64,000 bases of DNA from Planctomyces sp. SH-PL14 (GTDB taxonomy: Bacteria > Planctomycetota > Planctomycetia > Planctomycetales > Planctomycetaceae), in the NCBI RefSeq assembly GCF_001610835.1, contig NZ_CP011270.1, positions 248,001 to 312,000 on the forward strand, written 5' to 3'. The number at the start of each line of letters is the position of its first letter. Positions within the stretch are counted from its first letter, which is position 1. A program made the position numbers and the translations under genes. This document shows, piece by piece, positions 43,551 to 52,529 of the stretch. Under the pieces are notes generated by a model. The model was given only the letters and a program-made list of their open reading frames with translations. It did not search any database and was not told the origin of the DNA.

Positions 43551-44036
43551 CCGGCCAGGTTGCCAAGACGGTTGACAGGATGCCCTGCTGTCGACCGTCT
43601 TGGCGTATTCACAGCGGTGGAGGGCTTTCTTTCAGGCAGCCGCCACTCGCGGCCGACAGCCAGGAGAGGCGATGCTCGGCCCTCCGCTTCTCGGACGCTC
43701 AGCATCTCCGAGTACCGACCGACATCAAAGTTGACGCGCGCCCCTGAGGTCGGTTGGGGCCACCCCAGCTCCGGCCCTCCGTCGTAGGGTCCGAATGAGG
43801 GAACCCCATTTGGAGCGATACGCGGATACCACAACCTCGGTGAAATGTGACGATCGGCAATCGGCGACCTTAAGAACGCCGGCAGCTCGACGTTTCCCGT
43901 GCCTTCCCCGAGAGCGCCGATGACGTAGAAGCCGTCTCTCGTTTTGCGTTCTCCTCGCGTCGCCCTCCGGGACCGCTGCCACGTCGCCGTTCACAGCCGA
44001 GCTCGCTGCCACCAGTGCCACGGCGCCGGCAAACAT
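43526..44036 (-). pseudogene. Frameshifted exported protein gene
   Basis: The ATG at 44036 starts a signal-peptide-like sequence (MFAGAVALVAASSAVNGDVA). Within about 30 codons the coding character moves to the next frame, where 'DGFYVIGALGEGTGNVELPA', 'PRLWYPRIAPNGVPSFGPYD' and 'VGRYSEMLSVREAEGRASPL' read like real protein. The first frame continues as Arg-rich chance sequence. One indel near 43920-43940 separates them. The last ~28 codons run through the terminator-like hairpin and into the convergent Tyr-rich gene, so the true 3' end is also damaged. Family not recognised. Confidence 0.6.
43562..43604 (+). terminator. 17-bp hairpin after the Tyr-rich gene
   Basis: Arms GCCAAGACGGTTGACAG and CTGTCGACCGTCTTGGC pair over 17 positions with one G-T. 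A 9-nt loop separates them. No U-tract follows, so termination is probable but not certain. Confidence 0.55.
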
Positions 44037-44156
44037 GGACGACACATTCGCCCGCCCTTGCGAAGAGATCGCATGGCCATCAAAGTTCCTGGCACAACCT
44101 GCATCGCAGGCGGGCAGGCATCCTTCGCCTCGACGGCCGTTTCGAGAGACATCCAA

Positions 44157-45394
44157 ATGTTCCGCATTCTGTGCCGGGTGGTTGCAGCTTTCCTTCTATC
44201 GGTCCCGGCTTCGACTGCTGTCGCGCAGGAGGACTACAAGCTGTTCGGAAAGTACGCCAGCGGCGCCTTCACGGTGCGGGACCGGGAGGTTAGGTTTGGC
44301 ATGTTGACCTACAAGGGCCCGCTCGACACCACCGCATCGTTCAACGCCGTCAAGCACCTGTCGAGCACCATTGGTGAGACAAGGACCGGGAGACGTTGAA
44401 CATGTACGAGTCGACCTATCCCGCCACGGTGGCCATTCCTGAGGACCGGAACGTCATCTGGTTGGCGCGGTGCGCTCATGAGAAGGGAGCAAAGCGGAAT
44501 CTCTTGCATTACGTCGCGCTGAACCACAAGGGAGAATACCTTCTGCGCAACGATACAGGTGCCGACAAGGAGGGTCCTTTGAGCCCAGGCCGATTGACTC
44601 CAGAGCGGTACAAAACCTTCACGTTCCTGATGGATGGAACTGAAATCGAGCTCTCCTTCAAACTTGTCAAACCTGGGGAATTCCAATGTCACTGGAGTTT
44701 CGGCACGGAGCCGACTTCAGCGTCCATCGTCGCCTCGTCCAAGGAACAAGCCATCGAAAGGGCCACGCAAAATGGCTTCAAGAAGATCTCGCAGGTCGAA
44801 AAGGTGCGAGACGGCGAATACCGGGTTTCGGGGCTCACTCAGCGTCGTAAGTCCCAGCCGACTCGACAGGAACTGCTGGACAAGTTTGCTGACAACCGGA
44901 TTGAAAGGGAGGTTGCGGACGAGGAGGCGGTCGAGCTCGCCAAAAAGGGCTACGAGTTTGTGGGGGACTACAACACGGGCTCCCTCGATTTCAACGGGCA
45001 GAAGGTCAAGATCGGCGCGCTAACGTGTAATGGCAAACTCAGCTACAAGACCGCTGAGGAAGCAAGCGAGTATCTGGCCGCAGCCCTCAAAAAGGACAAG
45101 GACACGCTTAGCCCCAAGCAGTCCAACAACTTCGTACCGACGTCGAGGTTCAAGCTTGTCGAGGGAAAGCTGTTCGTGCTGATGATGTTCGACACGAGCA
45201 CGTCAAATTACCAGTGGATCGCCGTTGATGCTTCGGGAAAGTACAGATACGTCAACGATGCCGAAGGCGACACGGGCACGTTCGAGGAAGGGAAGAGCGT
45301 ACGACAGGACGTCAAAATCGGCGGTCGAACTCTGCGAATGGGGGTGCGCAGTTTCGGAAAGGGAGATTTCGGCTACTCCCTCGCCTTTCCCTGA
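44157..45394 (+). pseudogene. Frameshifted exported two-repeat protein gene
   Basis: The ATG at 44157 starts a signal peptide (VVAAFLLSVPASTAVAQ) and 'YKLFGKYASGAFTVRDREVR'. The frame breaks near 44370, after 'VKHLSSTIG'; a shifted frame continues 'RETLNMYESTYPATVAIPED' to 45394. The second half contains a repeat of the first unit: 'GDYNTGSLDFNGQKVKIGAL', then 'ASEYLAAALKKDKDTLSP'. Aligning 'KHLSSTIG...DKDRETL' with 'EYLAAALKKDKDTL' shows that only one base needs correcting. A sequencing error is possible. Product would be about 410 residues, exported, function unknown. Confidence 0.75.
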
Positions 45395-45698
45395 GCCTAC
45401 CTAAAGGAGCGGACCTGTTTGCGGCATCATCTATAAGGCTACTCGCTCTCCCGGCAGATGGGCGTCCTTACCTTCGGTCCCGCCGGAAGCGGCGACGTCC
45501 GGTAACTGCGCGGGGTCGAAGGCACCTAAGACCCACGAAGCCGAAGCCGCTCGACGTCCTGGGCGCGGCCGATTTCGACGGCCGGACGATTGCTCCAGAG
45601 ACGGTTGTCCTGGGGGCCCCGTTGTTGGAGTAAGGACGTATTGCCAAAGGTCCTCACCTATCGCCTTCTCGAACCCGTGTTCCGGCTTCCGTACCGGT
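45395..45698. other. 304-nt gap
   Basis: Downstream of the frameshifted gene. Nothing recognised. Confidence 0.3.
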
Positions 45699-46016
45699 CT
45701 ACAACGTGTGGGTTATACCGCATTCCCCAAGGAGATAGTTGTCCGCCCGCAGGCGAAAGGCGTGGCTCGCGGGTTCGTCGGAGAGGACCACTTCGAGACG
45801 CAACAGGGAGCGATTCCCCAACAGGTCCTCAATCGAGCGTTCCATACAGGCTTCCAGAGCGGTATCAGTACTTCCCGCGCCGTGAATGGACAGACGTTCG
45901 AACACATTGCCCTTCGAGTTCAATCGCATTTCGGCTTCGATAACGAAGGTCAGGCCATCAGCATTCGAAGTCTGCGTAGCGAGAATGCGGTGCCCGCCGT
46001 TCGCAGTTACGGGACG
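45699..46016 (-). pseudogene. Possible gene fragment abutting a repeat
   Basis: The minus-strand frame reads 'GHRILATQTSNADGLTFVIE', 'GAGSTDTALEACMERSIEDL' and 'LRADNYLLGECGITHTL' before TAG. This looks like real protein, but no start codon is found before the frame enters the 150-nt repeat at 46071-46220, where it becomes Arg/Pro-rich. I read it as a 3' fragment whose 5' end was replaced. Confidence 0.35.
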
Positions 46017-46070
46017 CTCTCTCTGATCGATGCGGGGCCGCGACTTTCGCAGCTGCGCCGCACGTTGGCT

Positions 46071-46220
46071 TGTCGGTGGTCCCACGGAAGGACCCGACGG
46101 CCCTGCGGAGCATCGTTGTGACTCTCCGCATGGAGCGGGCGATCCGGCCAACATGCTCTTTCATCCGGGGCCCAAGCTCCGGCCGGTGTCGATGAGTCAT
46201 ATGGAGGTGATCCGGCCGCG
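46071..46220 (+). repeat. 150-nt dispersed repeat, copy 1
   Basis: Aligns end to end without gaps with 60482-60631; long identical blocks include CCCGACGGCCCTGCGGAGCAT and CATGGAGCGGGCGATCCGGCC. It lies 137 nt upstream of the first gene of the metal efflux operon, on the same strand. Confidence 0.7.
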
Positions 46221-46356
46221 ATGCGACGGCGACAAAAGTGTTCAGGTTGAGGACACTCTGTCCCCGACGACCGTAAGAACCTGTCGACAAAGGGCTGCTA
46301 CCGTCTTGTCAACGCAACAGAGCAGCGTTTAGAGTTTTTCCGTCTGAGGATTACTC

Positions 46357-46776
46357 GTGCGAACGATTCTGGTCGTCCTGATGCTGTGTCACGCGATCCA
46401 CCTTCCAGTCCCTTGTCCGGATCTGGATGGCGAGTGTCGGGGCGTCCCTATTCGCAGCCTGACCGAGCAAAACGCGTGGCACTTCTTCTTCCTCGGGATC
46501 CGCCCGGCCGCCGATATCGACCGCGGGCCGTTTTCGCTTGATGACGAAGGTCTGCCCGAGCGGGGCCTCGGGACTCCGTTCGACGACGTGGCGGTCGCCG
46601 CCGCGGTGAGCGACGTGGGCCACGCCGTGGTCGTCGCCGCGCTGCCGGAGCTGGCCTGCTGCGACACGGCCGGGAGCGACGGGCTCGCGATCGAGGAGGC
46701 GATGTCGCCGCCGAGCCGCGTTCCGATGCATCGCCGGGCCTCCGTGCGCCCACTCTTCTGCACCTGGCGCATCTAG
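46357..46776 (+). CDS. Small exported protein at the head of the metal efflux operon
   Basis: A 139-residue protein from a GTG start, with a short signal peptide (TILVVLMLCHAIHLPVP) and Cys at 'CPDLDGECRG'. The mature part has 'LTEQNAWHFFFLGIRP', 'DIDRGPF', and several Cys and His that could bind metal. I recall similar small proteins next to CusA/CzcA-type genes in planctomycetes; function unproven. It ends in TAG and precedes the adaptor gene by 120 nt. Confidence 0.7.
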   Translation: MRTILVVLMLCHAIHLPVPCPDLDGECRGVPIRSLTEQNAWHFFFLGIRPAADIDRGPFSLDDEGLPERGLGTPFDDVAVAAAVSDVGHAVVVAALPELACCDTAGSDGLAIEEAMSPPSRVPMHRRASVRPLFCTWRI

Positions 46777-46896
46777 CGGCCGGTCTGATCCGCGTCTTCC
46801 TCGCGCGTCCGTGCGTTTGCACGGATGCGATCGCTCGTCCTGACGTGCCGCGACCCCGCGCACGATCTCTTTCGCCGCCGCTTGCGGGAGCCTGGT

Positions 46897-48141
46897 ATGG
46901 GTCTCGAACAATCAATCTGGAAATGGCTGCTGCTGGTCGCCGCGCTCGGTAGCGCGGCCGCGGGATGCCGCGAGTCGCGGGAGGGGAAGGAGGCCGACGA
47001 GGCGCCCCCCGCGAGCGCGATCGCCCAGGACGGCAAGATCGTCCTGAGCCGCGACCGGCAGACGGCGATCGGCCTGCAGACGGCGTCGGTGCGGCCCAAA
47101 GAGATCCAGAGCCGGAGGTCGGCGGTGGGCTGGCTGGGACTGCCGCCGGGTCGGGAGGTGGTGATCCGGGCGCCCGTCGCGGGGTTTGCCGTGAAGCCGG
47201 CGGACTCCGGAGGCCTGACGCTGGGACGGGCGGTGCGGCGGGGGGATCCGCTCGCGCAGGTAAATGTGTTCCTCTCGCCGCAGGAGATCTCGCAGCTCGT
47301 GCAGGCCAAGGAAGACAACGACATCCTGATCGAGCAGTCGTTGGCGACCATGCAGATCTCCGAGGCCCAGCTCGAAGCGGTCGCGAACGCGCGAGGGGCC
47401 GTCGCCGGGGTCCGGATCGACCAGATCAAGGAGTCGCTGGCGCGGTCTAGGGCGGCCTACCAGCAGGCGAAGGACAAGATCCCGTTCCTGATCCGGGAAC
47501 CCTACGAGGGGGACCTGCTCGTGAAGCCGGTCGCCATCGCGGCGCCGGCCGAGGGGCGGATCACCGGCCTGCAGGTCACGGAGGGGCAGCTCCTCCAGGC
47601 GGGGGATCCGGTCTGCACCGTGGCGGACTGGTCGACGCTCTGGCTGCGGGTGCCGATCTTCGAAGGAGACGAGCCCGACATCGACCGCGCGGCGGCGGCC
47701 CAGTTCACCCACGGGACCAGCTCCGAAATCCGGCTCGCGGAACCGGTCACGGTTCCCGTGGAGACCAGGGCCGCGACGCGGACGGTCGAGCTGATCTACG
47801 CAGTCCCGAATCCCGGCTGGGACTTCCGCGTGGGCCAGTCCCTCACAGTCACGTTGCCTCTCCATGGGGCCGAGGAGGCGCTCCTCGTGCCGCGATCGGC
47901 GGTCCTCTACGACGACTTCGGCGTCGCGAGCTGCTACGTCGCCTCGGCCGAGGGGAAGGAGAAGGGGGAGGCCGACGGGGAGAGCTTCACGCGGCGGCGG
48001 ATCGAGTGCGAGGGGACGCTTCACGGCAATGTCATCGTCCGCCGCGGCCTGAAGGCGGACGAGGTCGTGGTCTCCGTGGCGGCGGAGCAGCTCTCCGCCG
48101 AATCGTCTCGGTCCGACCTCATGGTGGGGGACGATGACTGA
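46897..48141 (+). CDS. Efflux RND periplasmic adaptor (CusB/CzcB-like)
   Basis: A 414-residue lipoprotein (signal WKWLLLVAALGSAAAGC). It has the membrane-fusion-protein order: beta-barrel/lipoyl half (VVIRAPVAGFAVKPADSGG), alpha-hairpin coiled coil near residues 150-200 (EDNDILIEQSLATMQISEAQ), second lipoyl half (IAAPAEGRITGLQVTEGQLL) and beta-barrel (LRVPIFEGDEPDIDRAAAAQ). It links the RND pump to an outer-membrane channel. GGGAG is 7 nt before the ATG at 46897. Its TGA overlaps the ATG of the permease gene. Confidence 0.9.
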   Translation: MGLEQSIWKWLLLVAALGSAAAGCRESREGKEADEAPPASAIAQDGKIVLSRDRQTAIGLQTASVRPKEIQSRRSAVGWLGLPPGREVVIRAPVAGFAVKPADSGGLTLGRAVRRGDPLAQVNVFLSPQEISQLVQAKEDNDILIEQSLATMQISEAQLEAVANARGAVAGVRIDQIKESLARSRAAYQQAKDKIPFLIREPYEGDLLVKPVAIAAPAEGRITGLQVTEGQLLQAGDPVCTVADWSTLWLRVPIFEGDEPDIDRAAAAQFTHGTSSEIRLAEPVTVPVETRAATRTVELIYAVPNPGWDFRVGQSLTVTLPLHGAEEALLVPRSAVLYDDFGVASCYVASAEGKEKGEADGESFTRRRIECEGTLHGNVIVRRGLKADEVVVSVAAEQLSAESSRSDLMVGDDD

Positions 48142-51100
48142 TGATCCGTCACCTCATTCTGTTCTCGCTGCGGTTCCCCATCGTCGTCGTGGCGCTGGCG
48201 GCCGTGATGTCGGCCGCGGGGATCCTCCAGCTCCGGCGGGCGCGGTGGGACGTCTTTCCGGAGTTCGCGCCGCCGCAGGTGGTCGTCCAGACGGAAGCCC
48301 CGGGGCTCTCGGCAGATGAAGTCGAGCAGCTCGTGGCCCGTCCGGTCGAGGCGGCCCTCGCGGGGGTCAGCCGGATTCAGGTGCTCCGCTCGTCGTCGGT
48401 CCCCGGCCTGTGCGTCGCGACGGCGATCTTCGAAGAGGGGACCAACGTCCTGGTCGCCCGGCAGCTCGTGGCCGAGCGGCTGGCTGAGGCGCGGACGGCA
48501 CTGCCGGACTTCACCGAGACCCCGCGGCTCATGCCGCTCACCTCCTCGACGAGCCGCCTGGTCATGATCGGCCTGACCGCCGGCGCCGGAGGGGCGGGGG
48601 ATGCGGGACGCGACGACGAGCGGCTGCGGACGTTCTGCGACTGGACGCTGCGGCGGCGGTTGCAGGCGGTTCCGGGAGTGGCGCACGTCGAGGTCTTCGG
48701 CGGAAGCGTCAAGCAGTACCAGATCCAGTTCTCGCCGCTACGGGGGCAGGAGTACGGCGTGACGCTCGACGAGGTCGTCGCGGCGGGGCGGCAGGCGACC
48801 GGCTTCGGCGGCGCGGGGTTCATCGAGACGGCGAACCAGCGGCTCTCGATCCGGCAGCGGACCCGCATCGAGCACCCGGAGGACCTCGCCGCCGCGCCGG
48901 TCGCCGTCCGCGACGGGGTGAGCCTGCCGCTGGGGAAGGTCGCCGACGTCAAGGTCGCCGCCGCCGATCGGGTCGGCAGCTCCACGATCAACGGCGAGCC
49001 GGGGATCCTGCTCGTGGTCCACAAGCAGCCGGACTTCAACACGCTCACCGTGACGGCGTCGGTCCGGGCAGCCCTCGACGAGCTGAAGGAGGCGCTTCCC
49101 GAAGGGAGCACGCTCCATCCTCTGCTCTTCCGTCAGGCGACCTTCATCGAGCGGGCGATCGGCAACCTCAGCGACTCGCTCCTGATCGGCTGCGTGCTGG
49201 TGGCCGCGGTCCTGATCGCGTTCCTCATGAACTGGCGGGTGCTCCTCATCAGTCTGGCTGCCATTCCGCTCTCGCTGACGGGGGCGCTCCTGGTGCTGCT
49301 CGGCTCCGGGGTCTCGCTGAACGCCATGACGCTCGGAGGACTGGCGATCGCGCTGGGGGAAGTGGTCGACGACGCGATCGTGGACGTCGAAAACGTCCTC
49401 CGGCGGCTGCACGAGAACGCCCTCTCGTCGACGCCCCGCTCGCGGTTCGACATCGTGCTCTCCGCCTCGCTGGAGGTCCGCAGCGCCGTGGTCTTTGCGA
49501 GCTTCATCGTGATGCTCGTGTTCCTCCCGGTGTTCTTCCTCGACGGTCTGGCGGGGAAGCTGTTCGGTCCGCTGGGGCTGGCGTATGTCGTGGCGATCCT
49601 GGTCTCGCTGGTCGTCGCCCTGACGGTCACGCCGGCGCTGTGCGTCCTGATGCTGAACGAGTCGACGTCGCGTTCCGCCGCGGAGCCTTGGCTGGTGCGG
49701 CACACGAATCGGCTGTATCGCTGGATGCTCCCATTCTTCCTGCGGCGGTCGCGGCTGGTCATCGGCCTCAGCCTGCTGGCGCTCGCGGCCTCGGCGGCGG
49801 GGCTGCCGTTCCTGGGGGGCGAGTTCCTCCCGGACTTCCGCGAGTCGAACTTTGTGATCTTCATGGCGGGGAAGCCGGACAGCTCGCTGGTCGAGAGCGA
49901 ACGGGTCGGCAAGAGGCTCGCCGCGGACCTGCTGAAGATCGACGGCGTGCGGACCGTCGCCCAGCAGATCGGCCGCGCGGAGCTGTCGGAAGACACCTGG
50001 GGGCCCAACATCAGCGAGGTCTGGGTCGCGCTCGACGACCGGGCCGATTACGACAGGACGCTCGGCGAAGTCCGCGACGTGCTGGAGGGGACGCCGGGCT
50101 ATGCCTTCCAGGCGAAGCAGTTCCTGCGGGAGCGGATCGACGAGGTCCTGACCGGCAGCACGTCCGATCTGCTGGTCCGGATCGTCGGTCCCGATCTCGA
50201 CGTCCTCCGCGGGATCGCCCGGGAGACCGCTTCGGCGATGGAGAATGTCGCCGGCGTCGTGGACCTGCGGGTCGAGCAGCTCGTCAACGTGCCGCTGATG
50301 GAGCTGCTGCTGAAGCCCCGCGATACCGCGCGGTACGGGCTGTCGGTCGGGTCGGTGAACCAGACGGTGCAGACGCTGCTGCGGGGGACGCAGGTGGGGC
50401 AGGTGTTCGAGGAGGACGCGGTGTTCGACGTCGTGGTCCGGCTCCCGAACGAGCTCCGCGACGATCCGATGAAGCTGCGTTCCATCCCGCTGGACGCGCC
50501 GACCGGGCATCCGGTGCCGCTGCGGGCGGTGGCGGATGTCCAGATGGCGATGGCCCCGAACATGGTCAACCGGGAGCAGGGGCGACGGCGCCTGCTGGTG
50601 ACCTGCAACGCCGAGGGGCGGGACGTCGAGACCGTGATGGCGGAGATCCGCGGCAAGCTGGCCTCCGGGGTGCGGCTGCCCTCGGGGTATCACTTCGAGT
50701 TTGCGGGGGAGTTTGCGGCGAAGGCGGAGGCGCAGCAGCGGCTCTTGTGGTTAGGGGCAGCCTCGCTGGTGGGGATCTTCCTGCTCCTGTATCTCGACTT
50801 CCGGAGCGTGCGGCTCAGTTCGCTGGTGATGCTGAGCGTGCCGCTGGCGTGCATCGGGGGTGTGGCGTCGGTCTTCGGGAGCGGCGGTGCGTTGTCGCTG
50901 GGTTCGCTGGTGGGGTTTGTGACCGTGTTCGGGATTGCGGTACGGAATGGGATCCTGCTGGTCAGCAATTACCAGCATCTCCGCGAAGGGGGAGAGGCGT
51001 TCGGGAGCGAGATGATCTTGAAGGGGTCGGTGGAGCGGCTGGCTCCGATCCTGATGACGGCGGCGACGACGGCCCTGGCGATCCTGCCGCTGGTGGTGGC

Positions 51101-51230
51101 GGGGAACTTGCCGGGGCATGAGATTGAGCACCCGATGGCGATTGTGATTCTGGGCGGGTTGGCGTCGTCGACGTTGTTGACGTTGTTTGTTTTGCCGACC
51201 ATTTACGCCACCTTTGGTGCGGAGGAATGA
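48141..51230 (+). CDS. Heavy-metal efflux RND permease (CusA/CzcA family)
   Basis: A 1029-residue inner-membrane pump. Twelve membrane helices flank two periplasmic loops; the N-terminal half shows 'LRFPIVVVALAAVMSAAGIL' and 'RWDVFPEFAPPQVVVQTEAP', then 'IALGEVVDDAIVDVENVLRR' in the TM4 region with acidic residues of the proton relay, and the C-terminal half repeats the pattern (FVTVFGIAVRNGILLVSNYQ, PLVVAGNLPGHEIEHPMAIV). This family expels monovalent or divalent metal ions such as Cu, Zn, Cd or Co. The ATG overlaps the adaptor stop by one base. No TolC-like gene or regulator lies nearby. Codon use is very GC-rich, in keeping with strong expression or recent acquisition. Confidence 0.95.
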   Translation: MIRHLILFSLRFPIVVVALAAVMSAAGILQLRRARWDVFPEFAPPQVVVQTEAPGLSADEVEQLVARPVEAALAGVSRIQVLRSSSVPGLCVATAIFEEGTNVLVARQLVAERLAEARTALPDFTETPRLMPLTSSTSRLVMIGLTAGAGGAGDAGRDDERLRTFCDWTLRRRLQAVPGVAHVEVFGGSVKQYQIQFSPLRGQEYGVTLDEVVAAGRQATGFGGAGFIETANQRLSIRQRTRIEHPEDLAAAPVAVRDGVSLPLGKVADVKVAAADRVGSSTINGEPGILLVVHKQPDFNTLTVTASVRAALDELKEALPEGSTLHPLLFRQATFIERAIGNLSDSLLIGCVLVAAVLIAFLMNWRVLLISLAAIPLSLTGALLVLLGSGVSLNAMTLGGLAIALGEVVDDAIVDVENVLRRLHENALSSTPRSRFDIVLSASLEVRSAVVFASFIVMLVFLPVFFLDGLAGKLFGPLGLAYVVAILVSLVVALTVTPALCVLMLNESTSRSAAEPWLVRHTNRLYRWMLPFFLRRSRLVIGLSLLALAASAAGLPFLGGEFLPDFRESNFVIFMAGKPDSSLVESERVGKRLAADLLKIDGVRTVAQQIGRAELSEDTWGPNISEVWVALDDRADYDRTLGEVRDVLEGTPGYAFQAKQFLRERIDEVLTGSTSDLLVRIVGPDLDVLRGIARETASAMENVAGVVDLRVEQLVNVPLMELLLKPRDTARYGLSVGSVNQTVQTLLRGTQVGQVFEEDAVFDVVVRLPNELRDDPMKLRSIPLDAPTGHPVPLRAVADVQMAMAPNMVNREQGRRRLLVTCNAEGRDVETVMAEIRGKLASGVRLPSGYHFEFAGEFAAKAEAQQRLLWLGAASLVGIFLLLYLDFRSVRLSSLVMLSVPLACIGGVASVFGSGGALSLGSLVGFVTVFGIAVRNGILLVSNYQHLREGGEAFGSEMILKGSVERLAPILMTAATTALAILPLVVAGNLPGHEIEHPMAIVILGGLASSTLLTLFVLPTIYATFGAEE

Positions 51231-51242
51231 CACGGATTCATC

Positions 51243-51261
51243 TAAGAGCCTATCCGAGGAC
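51243..51261 (+). repeat. IS-end-like 19-nt motif, copy 2
   Basis: TAAGAGCCTATCCGAGGAC lies 13 nt after the permease stop and matches the motif at the left edge of the window (41-59, opposite strand). Confidence 0.3.
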
Positions 51262-51659
51262 CGTCTCGTGAATTGGTCCGCCGTGAAGGCGATCTCAGCG
51301 CCCCATGCCCCTGCCGTCGTAGCGTCGACCCTCGCTGTCCGTTGCGTTGATCGAGCCATCACGTTCGGCGCGGTCGTGGGCAAATGCGCAGCCGCTCTCG
51401 TATAGAACGAACCCACCGTCCATTTCGACCGTGCCGATGAGACGAAGACAAGCCGTTCCCGAAGGGACAGGACGCCTCCTGTCGAGCTGCCATGAAGCTT
51501 CGCGTCGTCACGTTGCCGCTGCCCAAAGCTGATGCTGACGTGACCGGGCTCAATACATTCAGCGATGTTGACGACGCCGTTTTGCGGCTGTTCGCGATCT
51601 CAAGAGTGGGCATCACGAGCAACGACCAACATCGAGGACACTACCGACGACGGTGCCGG
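51262..51659. other. 398-nt gap, possible fragment
   Basis: On the minus strand 51294-51435 reads 'GTVEMDGGFVLYESGCAFAH' and 'SEGRRYDGRGMGR' before TGA; it could be the end of a lost gene. A plus-strand frame from 51492 runs through the pseudogene below and is not supported. Confidence 0.3.
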
Positions 51660-51900
51660 GATCACCGAGTCGACATTCGGTTGTTGAGGGCGGTCCAAAA
51701 TGGCGGCGGTGGGCGGGGATCGGGGCGGTCGAAGTTGACAGCGCACACGACCCCTTTCCCTTCGGTTTGCCCCGCATCTGCAGCTGCAAGACGCCAGTTT
51801 CTCCGCCTCGAAGATGACCGCGCCGGAAGTCTTGTTCGTCGCTGTCCCGCTGACCTTGAACGTAACGACCTTGCCTGCGGGACCGGGTTGAGCCCCCCGA
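51660..51900 (-). pseudogene. Decayed paralogue of the small secreted protein at 33713
   Basis: 'GPAGKVVTFKVSGTATNKTS' and 'GAVIFEAEKL' match the intact protein at residues 73-103 (SPAGKVVTFQVSGTATSNAS, GAVIFETEK). A shift then gives 'LQLQMRGKPKGKG' in another frame, counterpart of 'SQLKLRGKLTNN', and the C-terminus is scrambled. The N-terminal half and signal peptide are missing. Confidence 0.68.
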
Positions 51901-52261
51901 CCGGTCTTTCGACCGGAACCGGGTGAACCGAAGGAGCGGTAAATGAAGATGATCGTTAGAGCCTCGATGGTGGCGAGCCCAGCCGCCTGGGTCCTCTTGT
52001 TCGCTTGGGTATTGTCGAATGCCCCCATCACTCCGAAATGGCTTTCGCCTGCCAGAATGAGCCGGACCGACATCCAGTACTTCCGGGTGACTGAAGAATA
52101 CCTCCTCCCGACAGGGTCCGGGAGCCCCTTTCCTCCACCAGCCTTCCACGCCGACGAGAATTCCGAACGACGCAACCCGAACCAGTAGAGGCTGTTTTGT
52201 GTCGAATTTCCCCGGCCCCTGGTAACGAAATCCGCAGAGACCGGATTGATACCTGAGAGGC
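51901..52261. other. 361-nt gap
   Basis: An 81-codon plus-strand frame (51943-52188) begins with a hydrophobic stretch (VASPAAWVLLFAWVLSNAP) that could be a membrane helix, but it has no ribosome site and no recognisable motif. I leave it unsupported. Confidence 0.3.
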
Positions 52262-52491
52262 CTAGCTCGGGCAGGAGCAGACGGGAACCGTCTCCTTCCA
52301 ATAGAGGCTCTCGACCAGGGGGCGGGGCCGGCGGCGTTTCGTTCGCGGATTCGATGTCGACCGGACCGCCAGGAAGGCGTCGAGGTCAGACTGACGAAGC
52401 CGAAGGCGCGGCTTGCCGCTTTGCCGGTCGCGGGAGACATTGAACGCCGAGAGTTCGCCGGTCCTGATCCAGTGAGCGACGGTCTCATCTG
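52262..52491 (-). pseudogene. Truncated excisionase/MerR-type helix-turn-helix protein
   Basis: Directly after an in-frame TAA, the minus-strand frame reads 'VSDETVAHWIRTGELSAFNV', 'GKPRLRLRQSDLDAFLAVRS' and a basic tail ending at TAG. This is the second half of an excisionase-family DNA-binding domain (usually '...AAxxLGVSxxTVxxWIxxGxL...RxxxxDLDxFL'). The first helix and a start codon are absent, so the gene has lost its 5' end. Such genes often sit on mobile elements. Confidence 0.65.
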
Positions 52492-52529
52492 AGACTTAAA
52501 GGCCCTTAACGACTCAGGATGCTTGCGTC

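Noticed and set aside
46912-48024. 370-codon minus-strand frame
   Set aside because: Antisense to the adaptor gene, no domain.
48738-50693. 651-codon open frame on the minus strand
   Set aside because: It lies wholly inside the RND permease gene, is His/Arg/Asp/Gln-rich and lacks any domain; a typical antisense shadow of GC-rich coding DNA.
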